A stretch of DNA of 64,000 nucleotides. Origin: Nitrosospira briensis C-128. GTDB lineage: Bacteria; Pseudomonadota; Gammaproteobacteria; Burkholderiales; Nitrosomonadaceae. Position numbers and translations under genes: made by a program. Positions 27,589 through 37,969 of this stretch are shown here, piece by piece; the first letter of the stretch is position 1, and each line of letters starts with the position of its first letter. The DNA is taken from contig NZ_CP012371.1 of assembly GCF_000619905.2 (NCBI RefSeq), positions 3,146,114-3,210,113 on the forward strand, in the 5' to 3' direction. The notes below the pieces were generated by a model, which did not search any database, was not told where the DNA came from, and worked only from the letters and a program-made list of their open reading frames with translations.

Positions 27589-29070
27589 ATGTCTGATGCA
27601 CTGAAGGTAATTTCCTACGGTTTTGGTTCCATACTGGGCTTGATCGTGCTCGCGATCATCGTGTTCCTGTTCATTCAGGATGTGACGCAGAAAAAGCATT
27701 CGATCCTGCGTAACTACCCGGTCATTGGTCATCTGCGGTTTTTTCTGGAAAAGCAGGGGGAATATTTTCGCCAGTATTTCTTTTCGGGCGACAGGGACGA
27801 GATGCCGTTTAATCGTGCCACCCGAAGCTGGGTGTACAAGAATGCGAAGAACGAGGGCGGTATCGTCGGTTTCGGATCCACCAATGATGTGCGCGAGCCC
27901 GGCTCGATCCTTTTTGTCAATGTTGCTTTTCCGCTGCTGGAAAGCGAGCGCCTGCCGACTCCATCGCTTCTCATCGGCGAAGGTTTCTGCGAGCATCCCT
28001 TCCATGCCAGGTCCATAACCAACATCAGCGGCATGAGCTACGGCGCGATATCGGCGCCTGCGGTGCGTGCGCTGTCGCTCGGTGCGGCGGAGGCCGGGTG
28101 CTGGCTGAATACAGGAGAGGGCGGGCTTTCGCCTTACCATCTGGAGGGAGGTTGTGACGTCGTCATGCAAATAGGCACCGCCCGGTACGGTATCCGCAAG
28201 CAGGACGGAAGTTTCTCGCCTGAGCGGGCAAAGGAACTGGCCAAGGTGGTCAAGGCGTTTGAAATCAAGCTTTCCCAAGGCGCAAAGCCGGGCAAGGGCG
28301 GGCTGCTTCTCGGCGTGAAGGTGAGCGACGAAATCGCCACTATCCGTGGCATCCCTGCTCATCATGATTCGATCAGCCCCAATCGCCACGCCGATATCAG
28401 CAATGTGGACGAGTTGCTCGACAAGATAGCCTATATCCGTGAACTCACCGGACGGCCCGTCGGTGTAAAGGCCGCCATCGGCGGTTGGCGCTTTATAAAT
28501 GATTTGTGCGATGCGGTGAACCGTCGCGGCGCCGAATATGCGCCTGATTTTCTCTCGATCGATGGGGGCGAAGGCGGCAGCGGTGCCGCACCCCAGACGC
28601 TGGTCGACCACATGAGCCTCCCTATTGCCGAAGCATTGCCGCGAGTGGTGGATTCGCTACTGCAATCCGGCTTGAAAAATCGCATACGCATTGTCGCGGC
28701 GGGCAAGCTTGTAACGGGGGCGCGGGCAGCCTGGGCGCTGTGCGCCGGCGCGGATTTCGTCAATACCGCACGCGGTTTCATGTTTTCACTGGGCTGCATC
28801 CAGGCCATGCGCTGCCATACCAATACTTGCCCTACCGGCATTACCACTCACAACAGGCGTTTGCAGCGTGGCCTGGTGGTGGAGGAGAAATACCTGCGAG
28901 TCGCCAATTATGCAAGAAACATGAATAGTGAAATCGACATGATCTCGTATTCATGCGGATTGCATCATGCCCGTCAATTGAGGCGCGAGCATGTGCGTAT
29001 CGTGGAGACAGCAGGCAAAAGCGTGGCACTCAACATCCTGTATCCTTATCCTGAAGTGTCCCAACGTTGA
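27589..29070 (+). CDS. FMN-binding glutamate synthase-like protein, membrane-anchored
   Basis: A 493-residue protein related to the FMN/iron-sulphur domain of glutamate synthase. An N-terminal hydrophobic segment (residues 12-28, GSILGLIVLAIIVFLFI) likely tethers it to the membrane. FMN and substrate motifs follow: GEGGLSPYH, KPGKGGLLLG, IDGGEGGSGAAPQ and AGADFVNTARGFMFSLGCIQ. The cysteines in GCIQAMRCHTNTCPTG are the expected 3Fe-4S ligands. Stand-alone members occur widely and their electron partner is uncertain. nadC is divergent. Confidence 0.88.
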   Translation: MSDALKVISYGFGSILGLIVLAIIVFLFIQDVTQKKHSILRNYPVIGHLRFFLEKQGEYFRQYFFSGDRDEMPFNRATRSWVYKNAKNEGGIVGFGSTNDVREPGSILFVNVAFPLLESERLPTPSLLIGEGFCEHPFHARSITNISGMSYGAISAPAVRALSLGAAEAGCWLNTGEGGLSPYHLEGGCDVVMQIGTARYGIRKQDGSFSPERAKELAKVVKAFEIKLSQGAKPGKGGLLLGVKVSDEIATIRGIPAHHDSISPNRHADISNVDELLDKIAYIRELTGRPVGVKAAIGGWRFINDLCDAVNRRGAEYAPDFLSIDGGEGGSGAAPQTLVDHMSLPIAEALPRVVDSLLQSGLKNRIRIVAAGKLVTGARAAWALCAGADFVNTARGFMFSLGCIQAMRCHTNTCPTGITTHNRRLQRGLVVEEKYLRVANYARNMNSEIDMISYSCGLHHARQLRREHVRIVETAGKSVALNILYPYPEVSQR

Positions 29071-29348
29071 ATGCGGCAAGAGGGCAGGGGGTTGCTTGCC
29101 GTCTACAGATGGCTGTTGCCCGGGCTGAACCTGGTCAAGCTGGATTGAGATAGGGTTAAGCGGGCAACTCGCGATTCGCGTTTGGCCAAATCCACGGCCA
29201 GGGCAAATTTTCAATTTCTGTTAGCAAGCGGATCGCCGCAACAGGATCAACCTGCTGAAAGCCATGCAGGAAACCGTCGAAAAGCACGTTTCGCATGGTT
29301 CTTTTCAACCTGTTGATCCTGGTGACGCATCGTACCTCGATGCGTCGG

Positions 29349-29774
29349 TTACCCTCGGGTTTCGAGACCGGGAATCGGGACGTCCAGCGCCTTGGCAGCA
29401 CGCACGGGATCGAAATATTCGCGCAGGAACGTGATCTTTCCGCCCGCAGCCCGCAGAAATAATACGTAATTCTGGACATAGATATGCCCTGTGGACTTGA
29501 TGAGCCCTTCTGCCCTGAATTCGGCGACTGCCGCTTCCGCATCGACAAAGGGATGGACTTTGACATCGAAGAAGCGAAAATTTTCTACCGCTCCCAGAAA
29601 CCAGGTTACATGATTCATCACTTCCCGCCGTCCCGTCAGTCGCGCCGGATGGCCGAGGGAGGGTGCGTAGGGTAGTTCCCACAAGAGATCATCGGCGATC
29701 AGCGCCTGCCATTGCAGGTTGTCCTCGACAAACGTCTGAATATGCTGATGCAAGAGATTGGAGGCGATTGTCAT
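29349..29774 (-). CDS. SnoaL/NTF2-like fold protein
   Basis: A 141-residue protein with the cone-shaped NTF2-like pattern: N-terminal helices (LLHQHIQTFVEDNLQWQALI), a conserved WELPYAPSLGHPARLTGRRE stretch and C-terminal strands ending FLREYFDPVRAAKALDVPIP. That end resembles PhzA/B and SnoaL-like proteins, which bind or transform small hydrophobic ligands. The substrate is unknown. Confidence 0.75.
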   Translation of the reverse strand: MTIASNLLHQHIQTFVEDNLQWQALIADDLLWELPYAPSLGHPARLTGRREVMNHVTWFLGAVENFRFFDVKVHPFVDAEAAVAEFRAEGLIKSTGHIYVQNYVLFLRAAGGKITFLREYFDPVRAAKALDVPIPGLETRG

Positions 29775-30007
29775 TTAACGCTCCTGGTTGACCTGCAGTT
29801 ATGTACAACCCGCCAGCCAAACTCGGCGTCACGATGACGGCCATTGCAATGCAGAGAATAGCGGCGAATATTTTGTCAGTATAGTATTGTTTCTCGTCAT
29901 TTTTGTCGTGCGGCTCGCCTTTAGGATAATGCCACCGATGCAGAATTGCCGCAGGATAACAACGACGAAATGATGACCCTGCTGTTTTACGGCGCTACTG
30001 TACTATA

Positions 30008-30034
30008 TTGAAATTGCGATTCGCTCCCACATAT
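30008..30034 (+). promoter_or_regulatory. Heat-shock (sigma-32-type) promoter of clpB
   Basis: TTGAAA at 30008-30013 and CCCACATAT at 30026-30034, with a 12-bp spacer, resemble the sigma-32 elements CTTGAAA and CCCCATAT. The clpB start lies 33 bp downstream with a CGAGGA ribosome-binding site at 30055-30060. This agrees with heat induction of ClpB in other bacteria. Confidence 0.6.
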
Positions 30035-30066
30035 AGTAGTCATCCATAATCCACCGAGGAAATCCC

Positions 30067-32673
30067 ATGCGTTTCGACAAGCTAACCACTAAATTCCAGC
30101 AGGCGCTGGCGGATGCGCAGAGCATCGCGGTAGGGCAGGATAATTCTTATGTTGAGCCACAGCATCTGCTGCTTGCACTCTTGCAACAGGAGGATGGAGG
30201 TACGATTTCGCTGCTGCAACGGTCGGGTGCAAATGTTCCTCCCCTGCGCGATGCACTGAAAAAAGCCATAGAGCGTTTACTCAAAGTGGAGGGTACGGGT
30301 GGGGAAATCAACGCCTCGCGCGAGCTGGGCAATTTACTCAATCTTGCCGACAAGGAAGCACAAAAACGCGGCGATCAATTCATTGCATCGGAGATGTTCC
30401 TGCTGGCCGTGCTTCAGGACAAAGGCGAAACCGGCAACCTGCTGAGGCAGCACGGCGCCAACCGGGCAGCGCTGGAGCAGGCTATCAGCGAGGTTCGGGG
30501 TGGCGAAAACGTCGGAAGCGCCGAAGCCGAGGGCAGCCGTGAAGCCTTGAAAAAATATACGCTTGACCTTACCGAGCGAGCACGCATGGGCAAGCTCGAT
30601 CCGGTGATCGGGCGCGACGACGAAATCCGCCGCACTATCCAGGTATTGCAGCGGCGTACGAAGAATAATCCGGTTCTGATCGGGGAGCCGGGCGTGGGCA
30701 AGACCGCGATTGCTGAAGGCCTGGCCCAGCGTATCATCAACGGCGAAGTACCGGAAACCCTGAAGGACAAGCGTGTACTTTCGCTTGATATGGCGGCGCT
30801 GCTTGCCGGGGCTAAATACCGCGGTGAATTCGAGGAGCGCTTGAAATCTGTCTTGAAGGAGATCGCTCAGGCGGAAGGCAGCGTTATCGTGTTTATTGAT
30901 GAGCTTCATACCATGGTGGGCGCGGGCAAGGCAGAAGGCGCGATGGATGCCGGAAACATGCTTAAACCTGCGCTCGCGCGCGGCGAATTGCATTGTGTTG
31001 GCGCGACTACGCTGAACGAATATCGTAAATACATCGAGAAGGATGCTGCGCTGGAGCGGCGTTTCCAGAAGGTCCTGGTGGAAGAACCCACTGTCGAAGC
31101 GACCATCGCCATTTTGCGTGGATTGCAGGAAAGATACGAAGTCCATCATGGTGTCGATATCACTGACCCGGCCATTGTTGCGGCGGCTGAGCTGTCGCAT
31201 CGGTATATAACCGACCGTTTCCTGCCGGATAAGGCCATCGATCTGATTGATGAAGCCGCGGCAAGGATCCGCATGGAAATCGACTCCAAGCCCGAGGTGA
31301 TGGACAGGCTCGACCGGCGTCTCATCCAGCTCAAAATCGAGCGCGAGGCGGTAAAAAAGGAAAAAGACGAGGCTTCACAGAAGCGCCTGGGCTTGCTGGA
31401 GGACGAAATAGCGAAGCTGGAACGCGAGTATGTGGATCTGGAAGAAATCTGGAAAGCGGAAAAATCCCAGGTACAGGGGTCCCAGCACATCAAGGAGGAG
31501 ATGGAGAAGGTCAAGCTGGAGATAGAAGCGGCTACGCGCAAAGGAGACTGGCAGAAAGTCTCGGAATTGCAATACGGCCGGATTCCCCAACTGGAAGCGC
31601 AATTACAATCGCAACTCAACAATCAGCAGCAGAGCGAAATGGCAGGGCGAGGTGCTGCGGAGAGCAAACCGAAGCTGCTCCGCACCCAGGTGGGCGCCGA
31701 AGAAATCGCCGAGGTGGTATCGCGTGCGACCGGCATTCCCGTTTCAAAAATGATGCAGGGCGAGCGCGAAAAACTCCTGCATATGGAACAAAAACTGCAT
31801 GATCGCGTGGTTGGCCAGGATGAGGCGGTTCGCCTGGTGTCGGATGCTATCCGCCGTTCGCGCGCGGGGCTGTCCGATCCCAACCGTCCGTATGGTTCCT
31901 TTTTATTTCTGGGACCGACCGGCGTGGGCAAGACGGAATTATGCAAGGCGCTGGCAGGTTTTCTGTTTGATTCCGAAGATCATCTGATCCGCATCGATAT
32001 GTCCGAGTTTATGGAAAAACACTCGGTAGCACGATTGATCGGGGCGCCGCCGGGCTATGTGGGTTACGAGGAAGGCGGCTATCTCACCGAAGCGGTGCGC
32101 AGAAAGCCCTACTCGGTCATTCTGCTGGATGAAGTTGAAAAAGCGCATCCCGATGTGTTCAACGTCCTGCTACAGGTGCTCGATGACGGCCGCATGACCG
32201 ACGGCCAGGGGCGCACGGTGGATTTCAAGAACACGGTTATCGTCATGACTTCCAATCTCGGCTCGCAAATGATCCAGCAAATGGCGGGGGATGATTATCA
32301 GGTGATCAAGCTGGCGGTGATGGGCGAAGTGAAGACCTATTTCCGCCCCGAATTCATCAATCGCATCGATGAGGTGGTGGTATTCCACGCGCTGGACGAG
32401 AAGCATATCCGGTCCATAGCGCGGATACAGTTGCAATACCTTGAAGAGCGGCTCGCCAAGCTCCAGATGAAACTCGAGGTGACCGATGCCGCGCTGGCGG
32501 AGCTTGCCCAGGCGGGTTTCGATCCCATCTTTGGCGCACGCCCACTGAAGCGTGCCATCCAGGCGCAAATCGAGAATCCGCTGGCAAAGGAAATACTCGA
32601 AGGCCACTTTGGTGCCAAGGACACCATTACCGTGGATTGCAGAAATGGCGTGATGGTATTTGCGAAGTCGTGA
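30067..32673 (+). CDS. clpB: ATP-dependent disaggregase ClpB
   Basis: An 868-residue Hsp100 chaperone, full length. It contains the N-terminal double Clp repeat (1-145), AAA1 with Walker A GEPGVGKT (206-213) and [15 protein letters not shown], the coiled-coil middle domain (about 410-525) that distinguishes ClpB from ClpA, and AAA2 with [15 protein letters not shown] (about 616) and [20 protein letters not shown]. It threads aggregated proteins through its central pore with DnaK. A heat-shock-type promoter precedes it. Confidence 0.97.
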   Translation: MRFDKLTTKFQQALADAQSIAVGQDNSYVEPQHLLLALLQQEDGGTISLLQRSGANVPPLRDALKKAIERLLKVEGTGGEINASRELGNLLNLADKEAQKRGDQFIASEMFLLAVLQDKGETGNLLRQHGANRAALEQAISEVRGGENVGSAEAEGSREALKKYTLDLTERARMGKLDPVIGRDDEIRRTIQVLQRRTKNNPVLIGEPGVGKTAIAEGLAQRIINGEVPETLKDKRVLSLDMAALLAGAKYRGEFEERLKSVLKEIAQAEGSVIVFIDELHTMVGAGKAEGAMDAGNMLKPALARGELHCVGATTLNEYRKYIEKDAALERRFQKVLVEEPTVEATIAILRGLQERYEVHHGVDITDPAIVAAAELSHRYITDRFLPDKAIDLIDEAAARIRMEIDSKPEVMDRLDRRLIQLKIEREAVKKEKDEASQKRLGLLEDEIAKLEREYVDLEEIWKAEKSQVQGSQHIKEEMEKVKLEIEAATRKGDWQKVSELQYGRIPQLEAQLQSQLNNQQQSEMAGRGAAESKPKLLRTQVGAEEIAEVVSRATGIPVSKMMQGEREKLLHMEQKLHDRVVGQDEAVRLVSDAIRRSRAGLSDPNRPYGSFLFLGPTGVGKTELCKALAGFLFDSEDHLIRIDMSEFMEKHSVARLIGAPPGYVGYEEGGYLTEAVRRKPYSVILLDEVEKAHPDVFNVLLQVLDDGRMTDGQGRTVDFKNTVIVMTSNLGSQMIQQMAGDDYQVIKLAVMGEVKTYFRPEFINRIDEVVVFHALDEKHIRSIARIQLQYLEERLAKLQMKLEVTDAALAELAQAGFDPIFGARPLKRAIQAQIENPLAKEILEGHFGAKDTITVDCRNGVMVFAKS

Positions 32674-32909
32674 GCAGACGGGGGAGCAGACATTCCTCCG
32701 CCAACTCTGAGCAATCGAGGCAATAATCCTTAACCCGGCGGTGGACCTGCGCCCAGTTGACAAATGAGTGGCAAATAAGTGACAAGAGGCAAATGAGCGC
32801 GTCCAGGTGCCGGATTCAGGACCATAGTCCACTGGCCGGGGCTAGCCCGGCAGTTCGGCGTGGCACCGTTCTTTGGCGTAATTTCCCTGATAAAACCCAG
32901 GGATAAGCG

Positions 32910-33008
32910 TCAGAGGAAGAAGTGAATGATAAGCGCTCTGGCAACTGACCAGGCAACGAACAGCGCAAGAATACTCCACGCAATGAAGACGAGAAGCTGA
33001 TTGTGCAT
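32910..33008 (-). CDS. 32-residue single-span membrane microprotein
   Basis: The ATG at 33008 follows GGGAGA by 9 nt. The product MHNQLLVFIAWSILALFVAW followed by SVARALIIHFFL is one hydrophobic helix with a short polar start. No family was recognised. It may be a small membrane regulator; chance cannot be excluded. Confidence 0.4.
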   Translation of the reverse strand: MHNQLLVFIAWSILALFVAWSVARALIIHFFL

Positions 33009-33260
33009 CAGGCCAGTCTCCCATAAAAAAGTTTACACCGAGCGGATAATCGAGCGGATGGCCCCGAAGTAGACTCGCTTATGGATCGAGGCTTATCTGT
33101 CGATTATCGACGAAATCAGGAATCGAACTGTCCCTGTAACTTGGCTCGCCACACCGACCTGCTTGAAGGATCATAGAACTCCTTGATCAGGTCTGTATAC
33201 GTTTGAGCCGATAAATAATAGGATCGGCCTTCTTCGTAATCGCTCTCCGCCCGCCAGAGG

Positions 33261-33665
33261 TTACCTTCCATCCAGCAACGCTTTTAGCTCGTATTTTTCC
33301 CGGTCTATTTCCCCCCGTGTACGTACACCCGAGCGCCGCAATATGGGTAATGGCGGGCACCATCCCTGAAGCCCGTGCTGCAGCAGGAATGACAGTACAA
33401 CCCCTGGTAACACCAGCCATTTCCTGTTGACCGTCACGCCGAGCAAAAGACCGGCCAAGGCCACTGTCGCGGCATTGACTTCAAGCGCGCGCTCGACGTC
33501 CCACTCTCTATCGAGTTCCTGGATGCGCCTATCGATGACTTCCGGGCTGCTGTTGGCGTAACGCCGGATGTTGCTATTTGTTCGGCGTTCTATTTCGCGG
33601 TTCACATCTGCTGCTGTTGAGCGGCGAACGCGATCCGCGCTCGTTGGGTCTTCGGCATGTAACAT
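33261..33665 (-). CDS. DUF2892 (YgaP-type) membrane protein
   Basis: A 134-residue protein from the ATG at 33665, preceded by AAAGGAGA at ideal spacing; longer frames upstream lack such a site. A charged N-terminal half is followed by two membrane segments (ATVALAGLLLGVTV and WLVLPGVVLSFLLQHGL) and the DUF2892 signature LQGWCPPLPILRRSGVRTRG. The C-terminus EIDREKYELKALL is also typical. Function unknown; related domains follow rhodanese domains in YgaP, which is absent here. Confidence 0.8.
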   Translation of the reverse strand: MLHAEDPTSADRVRRSTAADVNREIERRTNSNIRRYANSSPEVIDRRIQELDREWDVERALEVNAATVALAGLLLGVTVNRKWLVLPGVVLSFLLQHGLQGWCPPLPILRRSGVRTRGEIDREKYELKALLDGR

Positions 33666-33963
33666 TATTTTTCTCCTTTGAAGAAGCAGTTCCATAAAAG
33701 CATAGTCTGCTTCCCTGCGGTTTTCTTGCTTTTTGATCCCCATGGCTATTTGATGGAGATCAGAACACATGCAATGCAGCAGTTCCAGTGCCCCATGTTC
33801 CATTCGACATCTTGAAAAGCGATAATTTTGCATATGCCATCAATGAATAAGGTTCCATCACGGATGAGGCCTTGGTACAGATGCCGGCTGGGAATAGAAA
33901 ATGGCTGGATGTCGTCTATGCGTTGCTCAACTGGCAGGCAGTGCATTTATAAATGAGGTATTG

Positions 33964-34212
33964 ATGGCGACCCCCGGCATCCCATTCGCCTGGCATTTCA
34001 AGGAAGGGGTGTTCATCTGCCTGGAAATGGAAACCCGGCCGCAATTGATCGACTTGCACCGGTATTCGGATGGGCAAATCTTTTCGAGCCTGGAATGCGG
34101 GATTGGTTCGATACCATCATTCCCGGCCTGTCGCTGATGGGCGGGCTGTTCCTGAGCGGGGAAGACAGTCCGAAAATCGGCAAAATATCCGGAGAATATT
34201 CGGAGCTTAGCT
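33964..34212 (+). pseudogene. Hypothetical protein, probably frameshifted
   Basis: An ATG at 33964 with TGAGG five bases upstream opens MATPGIPFAWHFKEGVFICL and runs to a stop at 34137. A shifted frame from about 34095 continues MRDWFDTIIPGLSLMGGLFL and ends at 34212. Joined, they form a plausible 82-residue protein. No family was recognised, and the second frame may be coincidental. Confidence 0.3.
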
Positions 34213-34421
34213 GAACACCTCGGTTGTCGGTTTGCAAAAAACATCCGTTTGGTTGATTTATCACCAACCTCTCGGAGTGCAGTTGCAGTCCGCATTTTAG
34301 TATTTCATAACCATGAATATATTGCTAATAATCCAAAAAATGCATGGCCCGAGCGAGTGTAGGGATTTCGTACGTGCGGTAGCGAACATATTTCTCGCTT
34401 AAGGATTGTCAAAATGCGGCT

Positions 34422-34446
34422 AGACCTCAAACGAGGTCTCTTTTTG
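34422..34446 (+). terminator. Terminator-like hairpin in the cold-shock leader
   Basis: A 7-bp stem AGACCTC/GAGGTCT with an AAAC loop is followed directly by a CTTTTT run. It has the form of an intrinsic terminator but lies about 50 nt upstream of the cold-shock ORF, with no gene just before it on this strand. It may be an attenuator. Confidence 0.5.
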
Positions 34447-34460
34447 ACTGATATGTTTCC

Positions 34461-34481
34461 CGGGCTCCGGCCCGATTTTTT
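34461..34481 (+). other. Second hairpin plus T-run at the cold-shock ribosome-binding site
   Basis: The stem CGGGC/GCCCG around TCCG is followed by ATTTTTT and then AAAGGAAG, the ribosome-binding site. Folding here would sit immediately beside the Shine-Dalgarno. Cold-shock mRNAs are often regulated by temperature-sensitive leader structure. Confidence 0.45.
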
Positions 34482-34494
34482 AAAGGAAGTAAAA

Positions 34495-34698
34495 ATGGCA
34501 ACTGGTACAGTAAAATGGTTCAATGACTCGAAAGGTTTTGGCTTCATTACCCCTGATGACGGTAGTGAGGATTTATTCGCGCACTTCTCGGCAATCGGCA
34601 TGTCTGGATTCAAGACGCTCAAAGAAGGTCAAAAAGTAGCGTTTGAGGTTACGCAGGGTGCAAAGGGCAAGCAAGCATCAAACATTCAATCTGCTTGA
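34495..34698 (+). CDS. Cold-shock domain protein (CspA family)
   Basis: A 67-residue OB-fold RNA chaperone, complete. Both RNA-binding motifs are present: KGFGFI (RNP1-type) and LFAHFSAI (RNP2-type, with F in place of the usual V-H). The start at 34495 follows AAAGGAAG. It presumably melts mRNA structure at low temperature or during stress. The leader carries two terminator-like hairpins. Confidence 0.95.
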   Translation: MATGTVKWFNDSKGFGFITPDDGSEDLFAHFSAIGMSGFKTLKEGQKVAFEVTQGAKGKQASNIQSA

Positions 34699-35296
34699 GA
34701 TTTCAACCTGAATCCGGTAGTTGGACGGGGTGAAGTGTACGGTTTTTGGGTGCAACGCAGCCATGTGCCGCAAAAACTGTGCAATTCGCCCCGTAACGCC
34801 CTCACCCGGAAGGTGAACGTCAAATAATATGAAATATTGTTATTAATCTCGACACTGATCTATTAAATGAGCGGTCACCTACCGGATTTAGGTTCATGCT
34901 GGGGCGGCCAAACCGTGCCGGCGTGTAGTCCATTCCAACGATCTCCTTTTATCCTGACGTATTTATCATGGGTAAAATTACTCCATGAATTCCCTCAGCC
35001 GCTTGCGTCCGGCTCCACACCGAATCTTTTCCCGAAAGCGCCGCTTTGCTTTGTATCCCATTCCGTTTCCGTTGCCATTTTAGCCGCTTGAGCTCCTGCC
35101 CCAAACCCACGTCCTACTCTCCTCCCGGATTTGTTCAGGTCATCCGGGAACCCAGCCATTCCTGTATTGTCTGAAAGCGCGATCTGCGTGAGCAAGTGCC
35201 TCTTATAGGTATTAATGCCGGGTCGAGGCGAATATTCTTGATAGCGCCGAGATTCGGGTAAAATATGGTTTTTAATGTTTCCTGGATGGATCCGTC
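34699..35296. other. Intergenic stretch before dapA
   Basis: About 600 bp without a convincing gene. A minus-strand ORF at 34995-35195 (ending GAFGKRFGVEPDASG) is basic and could encode a short peptide, but its start is weak and no family was recognised. The dapA promoter must lie near the right end. No RNA gene or terminator was recognised. Confidence 0.4.
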
Positions 35297-36187
35297 ATGA
35301 ATAGTGTTGCAATCAAAGGCAGCCTGGTCGCCATCGTCACACCCATGCATGACAATGGCGAACTGGATCTGGAGCGTTTCAACGCCCTGATCGATTTTCA
35401 TGTAGCGGAAGGAACCGATGGCATCGTGGTGGTGGGTACCACCGGCGAATCTCCAACGGTGGATTTCGACGAACATCATCTGCTGATCAGGTCCGCCGTG
35501 GAGCGTGCAGCTGGGCGTGTGCCGATTATCGCCGGGACCGGTGCAAATTCAACGCGGGAAGCAATCGATCTATCGATTTATGCAAAGAACGCAGGCGCGA
35601 ATGCAAGCCTTTCAGTGGTTCCCTATTACAACAAGCCGACCCAGGAAGGTTTGTATCAACATTTCAAGACAATAGCGGAAGCAGTCGATATTCCGCAGAT
35701 TTTATACAATGTGCCCAGCAGGACAGTGGCCGATATCGCCAATGATACCGTGCTGCGGCTGGCACAGATTCCCAATATTGTCGGCATCAAGGATGCGACC
35801 GGTGATATGGGGCGAGGCTTCGATCTGCTGTGCCGGGCGCCGGAAGACTTTGCGGTTTATAGTGGAGATGATGTGAGTGCCTTGGCGATGTTGCTGCTGG
35901 GCGGGCACGGCATCATTTCGGTAACGGCCAATGTTGCGCCCCGGTTGATGCATGAGATGTGCATTGCGGCGTTTGCAGGCGACCTTTCCGCTGCTCGTCT
36001 TGCCAACAGTAAATTGTTGGGGTTGCATCTCGATTTGTTTGTCGAAGCGAATCCCATTCCGGTAAAATGGGCAATATCACAGATGGGGTTGATAGGTGCC
36101 ACCCTTCGTCTGCCTTTGACCCCATTATCGGATCGATATCATCGAGTTGTAAGAGAAGCGATGGACAAGGCCGGGATAACCATATAG
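35297..36187 (+). CDS. dapA: 4-hydroxy-tetrahydrodipicolinate synthase
   Basis: Condenses pyruvate with aspartate semialdehyde, the first committed step to lysine and diaminopimelate. The 296 residues form the usual aldolase barrel: GTTGESPT, the Tyr in [12 protein letters not shown], the Schiff-base Lys in GIKDATGD and [20 protein letters not shown]. It lies 32 bp before bamC, the order found in E. coli (dapA-bamC/nlpB). Confidence 0.96.
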   Translation: MNSVAIKGSLVAIVTPMHDNGELDLERFNALIDFHVAEGTDGIVVVGTTGESPTVDFDEHHLLIRSAVERAAGRVPIIAGTGANSTREAIDLSIYAKNAGANASLSVVPYYNKPTQEGLYQHFKTIAEAVDIPQILYNVPSRTVADIANDTVLRLAQIPNIVGIKDATGDMGRGFDLLCRAPEDFAVYSGDDVSALAMLLLGGHGIISVTANVAPRLMHEMCIAAFAGDLSAARLANSKLLGLHLDLFVEANPIPVKWAISQMGLIGATLRLPLTPLSDRYHRVVREAMDKAGITI

Positions 36188-36225
36188 ATGATCGGCCGGA
36201 ATTTACGAGGAATCGAGCGTTGCGC

Positions 36226-37344
36226 ATGAGATGGAGGATGATGGTCGCGCTATGTTTAGCGGTGGCCGTGGCAGGATGCAGTCTGCTACCGGAAGCAAAG
36301 AAAATAAATTACAAGTCGGCGGGTAAACTTCCACCGTTGGAGATCCCGCCCGATTTAACCATGCCTAGTTCGGATGAGCGCTATATCGTTCCGGATATCA
36401 ACCCGACGGGAACCGCAACTTTTTCCGCTTATGATAAAGAGCGCAACAAAAGCTCCGGAACCGGGGGCGGCAGTGCCATTCTACCCACCGTGGATGAGGG
36501 CGGTGTGCGCATGGAGCGCTCGGGCACTCAGCGCTGGCTGGTGGTGACAGGTGAACCTGAGGACATATGGCCGGTAGTAAAAGAGTTCTGGCAGGAATTG
36601 GGTTTTATCGTCAAGGTTGAAATGCCCGCAGCCGGCGTGATGGAAACCGACTGGGCAGAAAATCGTGCGAAGATTCCGGATGATATTATCCGTAACACGC
36701 TGGGTAAATTTCTGGATACCCTTTATTCGACCGCCGAGCGCGACAAGTTTCGTACTCGTCTGGAACGCGGAGAGGACGGTGCCACCGAGATTTACATCAG
36801 CCATCGCGGCATGGACGAGGTGATGGAGGGTGATACTCGTACCCGCTGGCAGCCTCGGCCTGCCGATCCGGATCTGGAGGCGGAGATGCTTTCGCGCCTG
36901 ATGATGCGATTCGGGGTCGCGGAAGAGCGTGCGAGAACGGCAGTAGCCAACGCTGGTAACGCGCCGGAGCGCGCGCGCCTGACGGGCGAAAAAAATGAAG
37001 TGCTTACCGTGAATGAGGCCATTGACCGTTCCTGGCGACGGGTGGGACTGGCGCTTGACCGTATTGGTTTTACCGTCGAGGATCGTAATCGCTCGCAAGG
37101 GATTTATTTCGTGCGTTATATCAACCCTGACATTGACAGTGGTGCCGGGCCAGGCTTTCTCTCGAAACTTCTCTTCTGGCGCGACGAGAAGGACGAGAAG
37201 CGGGATCAATTCCGCATCCAGTTAAGTGAAGCCGGAGCGGCAGGAGAAAGCACCGATGTCAAGGTATTGAATAGCGAGGGCGAACCAGAGAAATCGAGTG
37301 ACGCAAACCGCATATTGAAATTGCTTCATGAACAATTGAAGTGA
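36226..37344 (+). CDS. bamC: Outer-membrane assembly lipoprotein BamC
   Basis: A 372-residue lipoprotein of the BAM complex. The ATG at 36226 (or a TTG at 36220, nearer the ACGAGG site) opens a signal ending in the lipobox VAVAGC. After the Cys, the unstructured region that binds BamD follows (NYKSAGKLPPLEIPPDLTMP). Two helix-grip domains follow (RWLVVTGEPEDIWPVVKEFW and the C-terminal RSWRRVGLALDRIGF). It helps insert barrel proteins. dapA lies immediately upstream. Confidence 0.9.
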   Translation: MRWRMMVALCLAVAVAGCSLLPEAKKINYKSAGKLPPLEIPPDLTMPSSDERYIVPDINPTGTATFSAYDKERNKSSGTGGGSAILPTVDEGGVRMERSGTQRWLVVTGEPEDIWPVVKEFWQELGFIVKVEMPAAGVMETDWAENRAKIPDDIIRNTLGKFLDTLYSTAERDKFRTRLERGEDGATEIYISHRGMDEVMEGDTRTRWQPRPADPDLEAEMLSRLMMRFGVAEERARTAVANAGNAPERARLTGEKNEVLTVNEAIDRSWRRVGLALDRIGFTVEDRNRSQGIYFVRYINPDIDSGAGPGFLSKLLFWRDEKDEKRDQFRIQLSEAGAAGESTDVKVLNSEGEPEKSSDANRILKLLHEQLK

Positions 37345-37407
37345 TGGGTTATCGTCTGAATGAGTCAGCGGACCGGCATTGGCATCGAAGATACGGAGAT
37401 TGGTAAG

Positions 37408-37463
37408 GTAGGTCGGGCTCCGCCCGACGATCAAGAACGATGTCGGGCGGAGCCCGACCTACC
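37408..37463. repeat. Family A repeats, inverted pair
   Basis: Copies at 37408-37428 and 37440-37463 are inverted relative to each other and match the three copies at 7667-7772. The pair can fold into one long hairpin. It lies between bamC and the convergent lipoprotein gene, a typical 3' intergenic position. Confidence 0.8.
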
Positions 37464-37545
37464 GCCTCACTTTCGCAGGAAGATCCGTCAGAATTGTAAA
37501 TACAGTTTTTAAAAAAATCGGGTTCCGGGCGCCGATCCCCGATTT

Positions 37546-37965
37546 TCAATGACTGATCGGTACATAAATCAAATTGACGCTCTCCACTTCGCCCGGCCGT
37601 GGTGCGCGGACGGGCGCACCCGGCTCATCGACCTCAAGACGCAATTGCACGCGATTGTTGACAATGGCGGTCTGAGGAAGGGGAATGGTGTACGTGACGG
37701 CTTCCGGGCCCTGCGGCCCACCGAAAGGCGATACGGTGCCGAGCAGTACGCCTTCGCTCGTGCTGACGCGAATCTCCGTTCCACGTGGAAGAGCCCCGGC
37801 ATGGACCTGAATCCAGACCGCCTCCCGTGAAGTGGCCGGGCGAGCAAGCCCCAGTTCGATTACGCTTTGCTGGGTTTCGCTCCCTGCAATTGCACAGCCC
37901 GCGCATCCGGCGGAATACATCAATGCAATGATGATTGACGCGAGGTTCCGCCACTGTTTGTACAT
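37546..37965 (-). CDS. Small lipoprotein beside the tyrosinase
   Basis: The ATG at 37965 starts 4 bp after the tyrosinase stop and gives a 139-residue protein. The signal region SIIIALMYSAGCAGCAIAGS contains a lipobox-like SAGC. The mature part is beta-rich with repeated short polar strands (GTEIRVSTSEGVLLGTVSPF, RVQLRLEVDEPGAPVRAP). No domain was recognised. Its position suggests a helper or anchor for the exported tyrosinase, as inference. Confidence 0.7.
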   Translation of the reverse strand: MYKQWRNLASIIIALMYSAGCAGCAIAGSETQQSVIELGLARPATSREAVWIQVHAGALPRGTEIRVSTSEGVLLGTVSPFGGPQGPEAVTYTIPLPQTAIVNNRVQLRLEVDEPGAPVRAPRPGEVESVNLIYVPISH

Positions 37966-37969
37966 GATG

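Noticed and set aside
34995..35195. Minus-strand ORF ending GAFGKRFGVEPDASG upstream of dapA
   Set aside because: Weak TTG start and no recognised family; could be real but is not supported enough to call.
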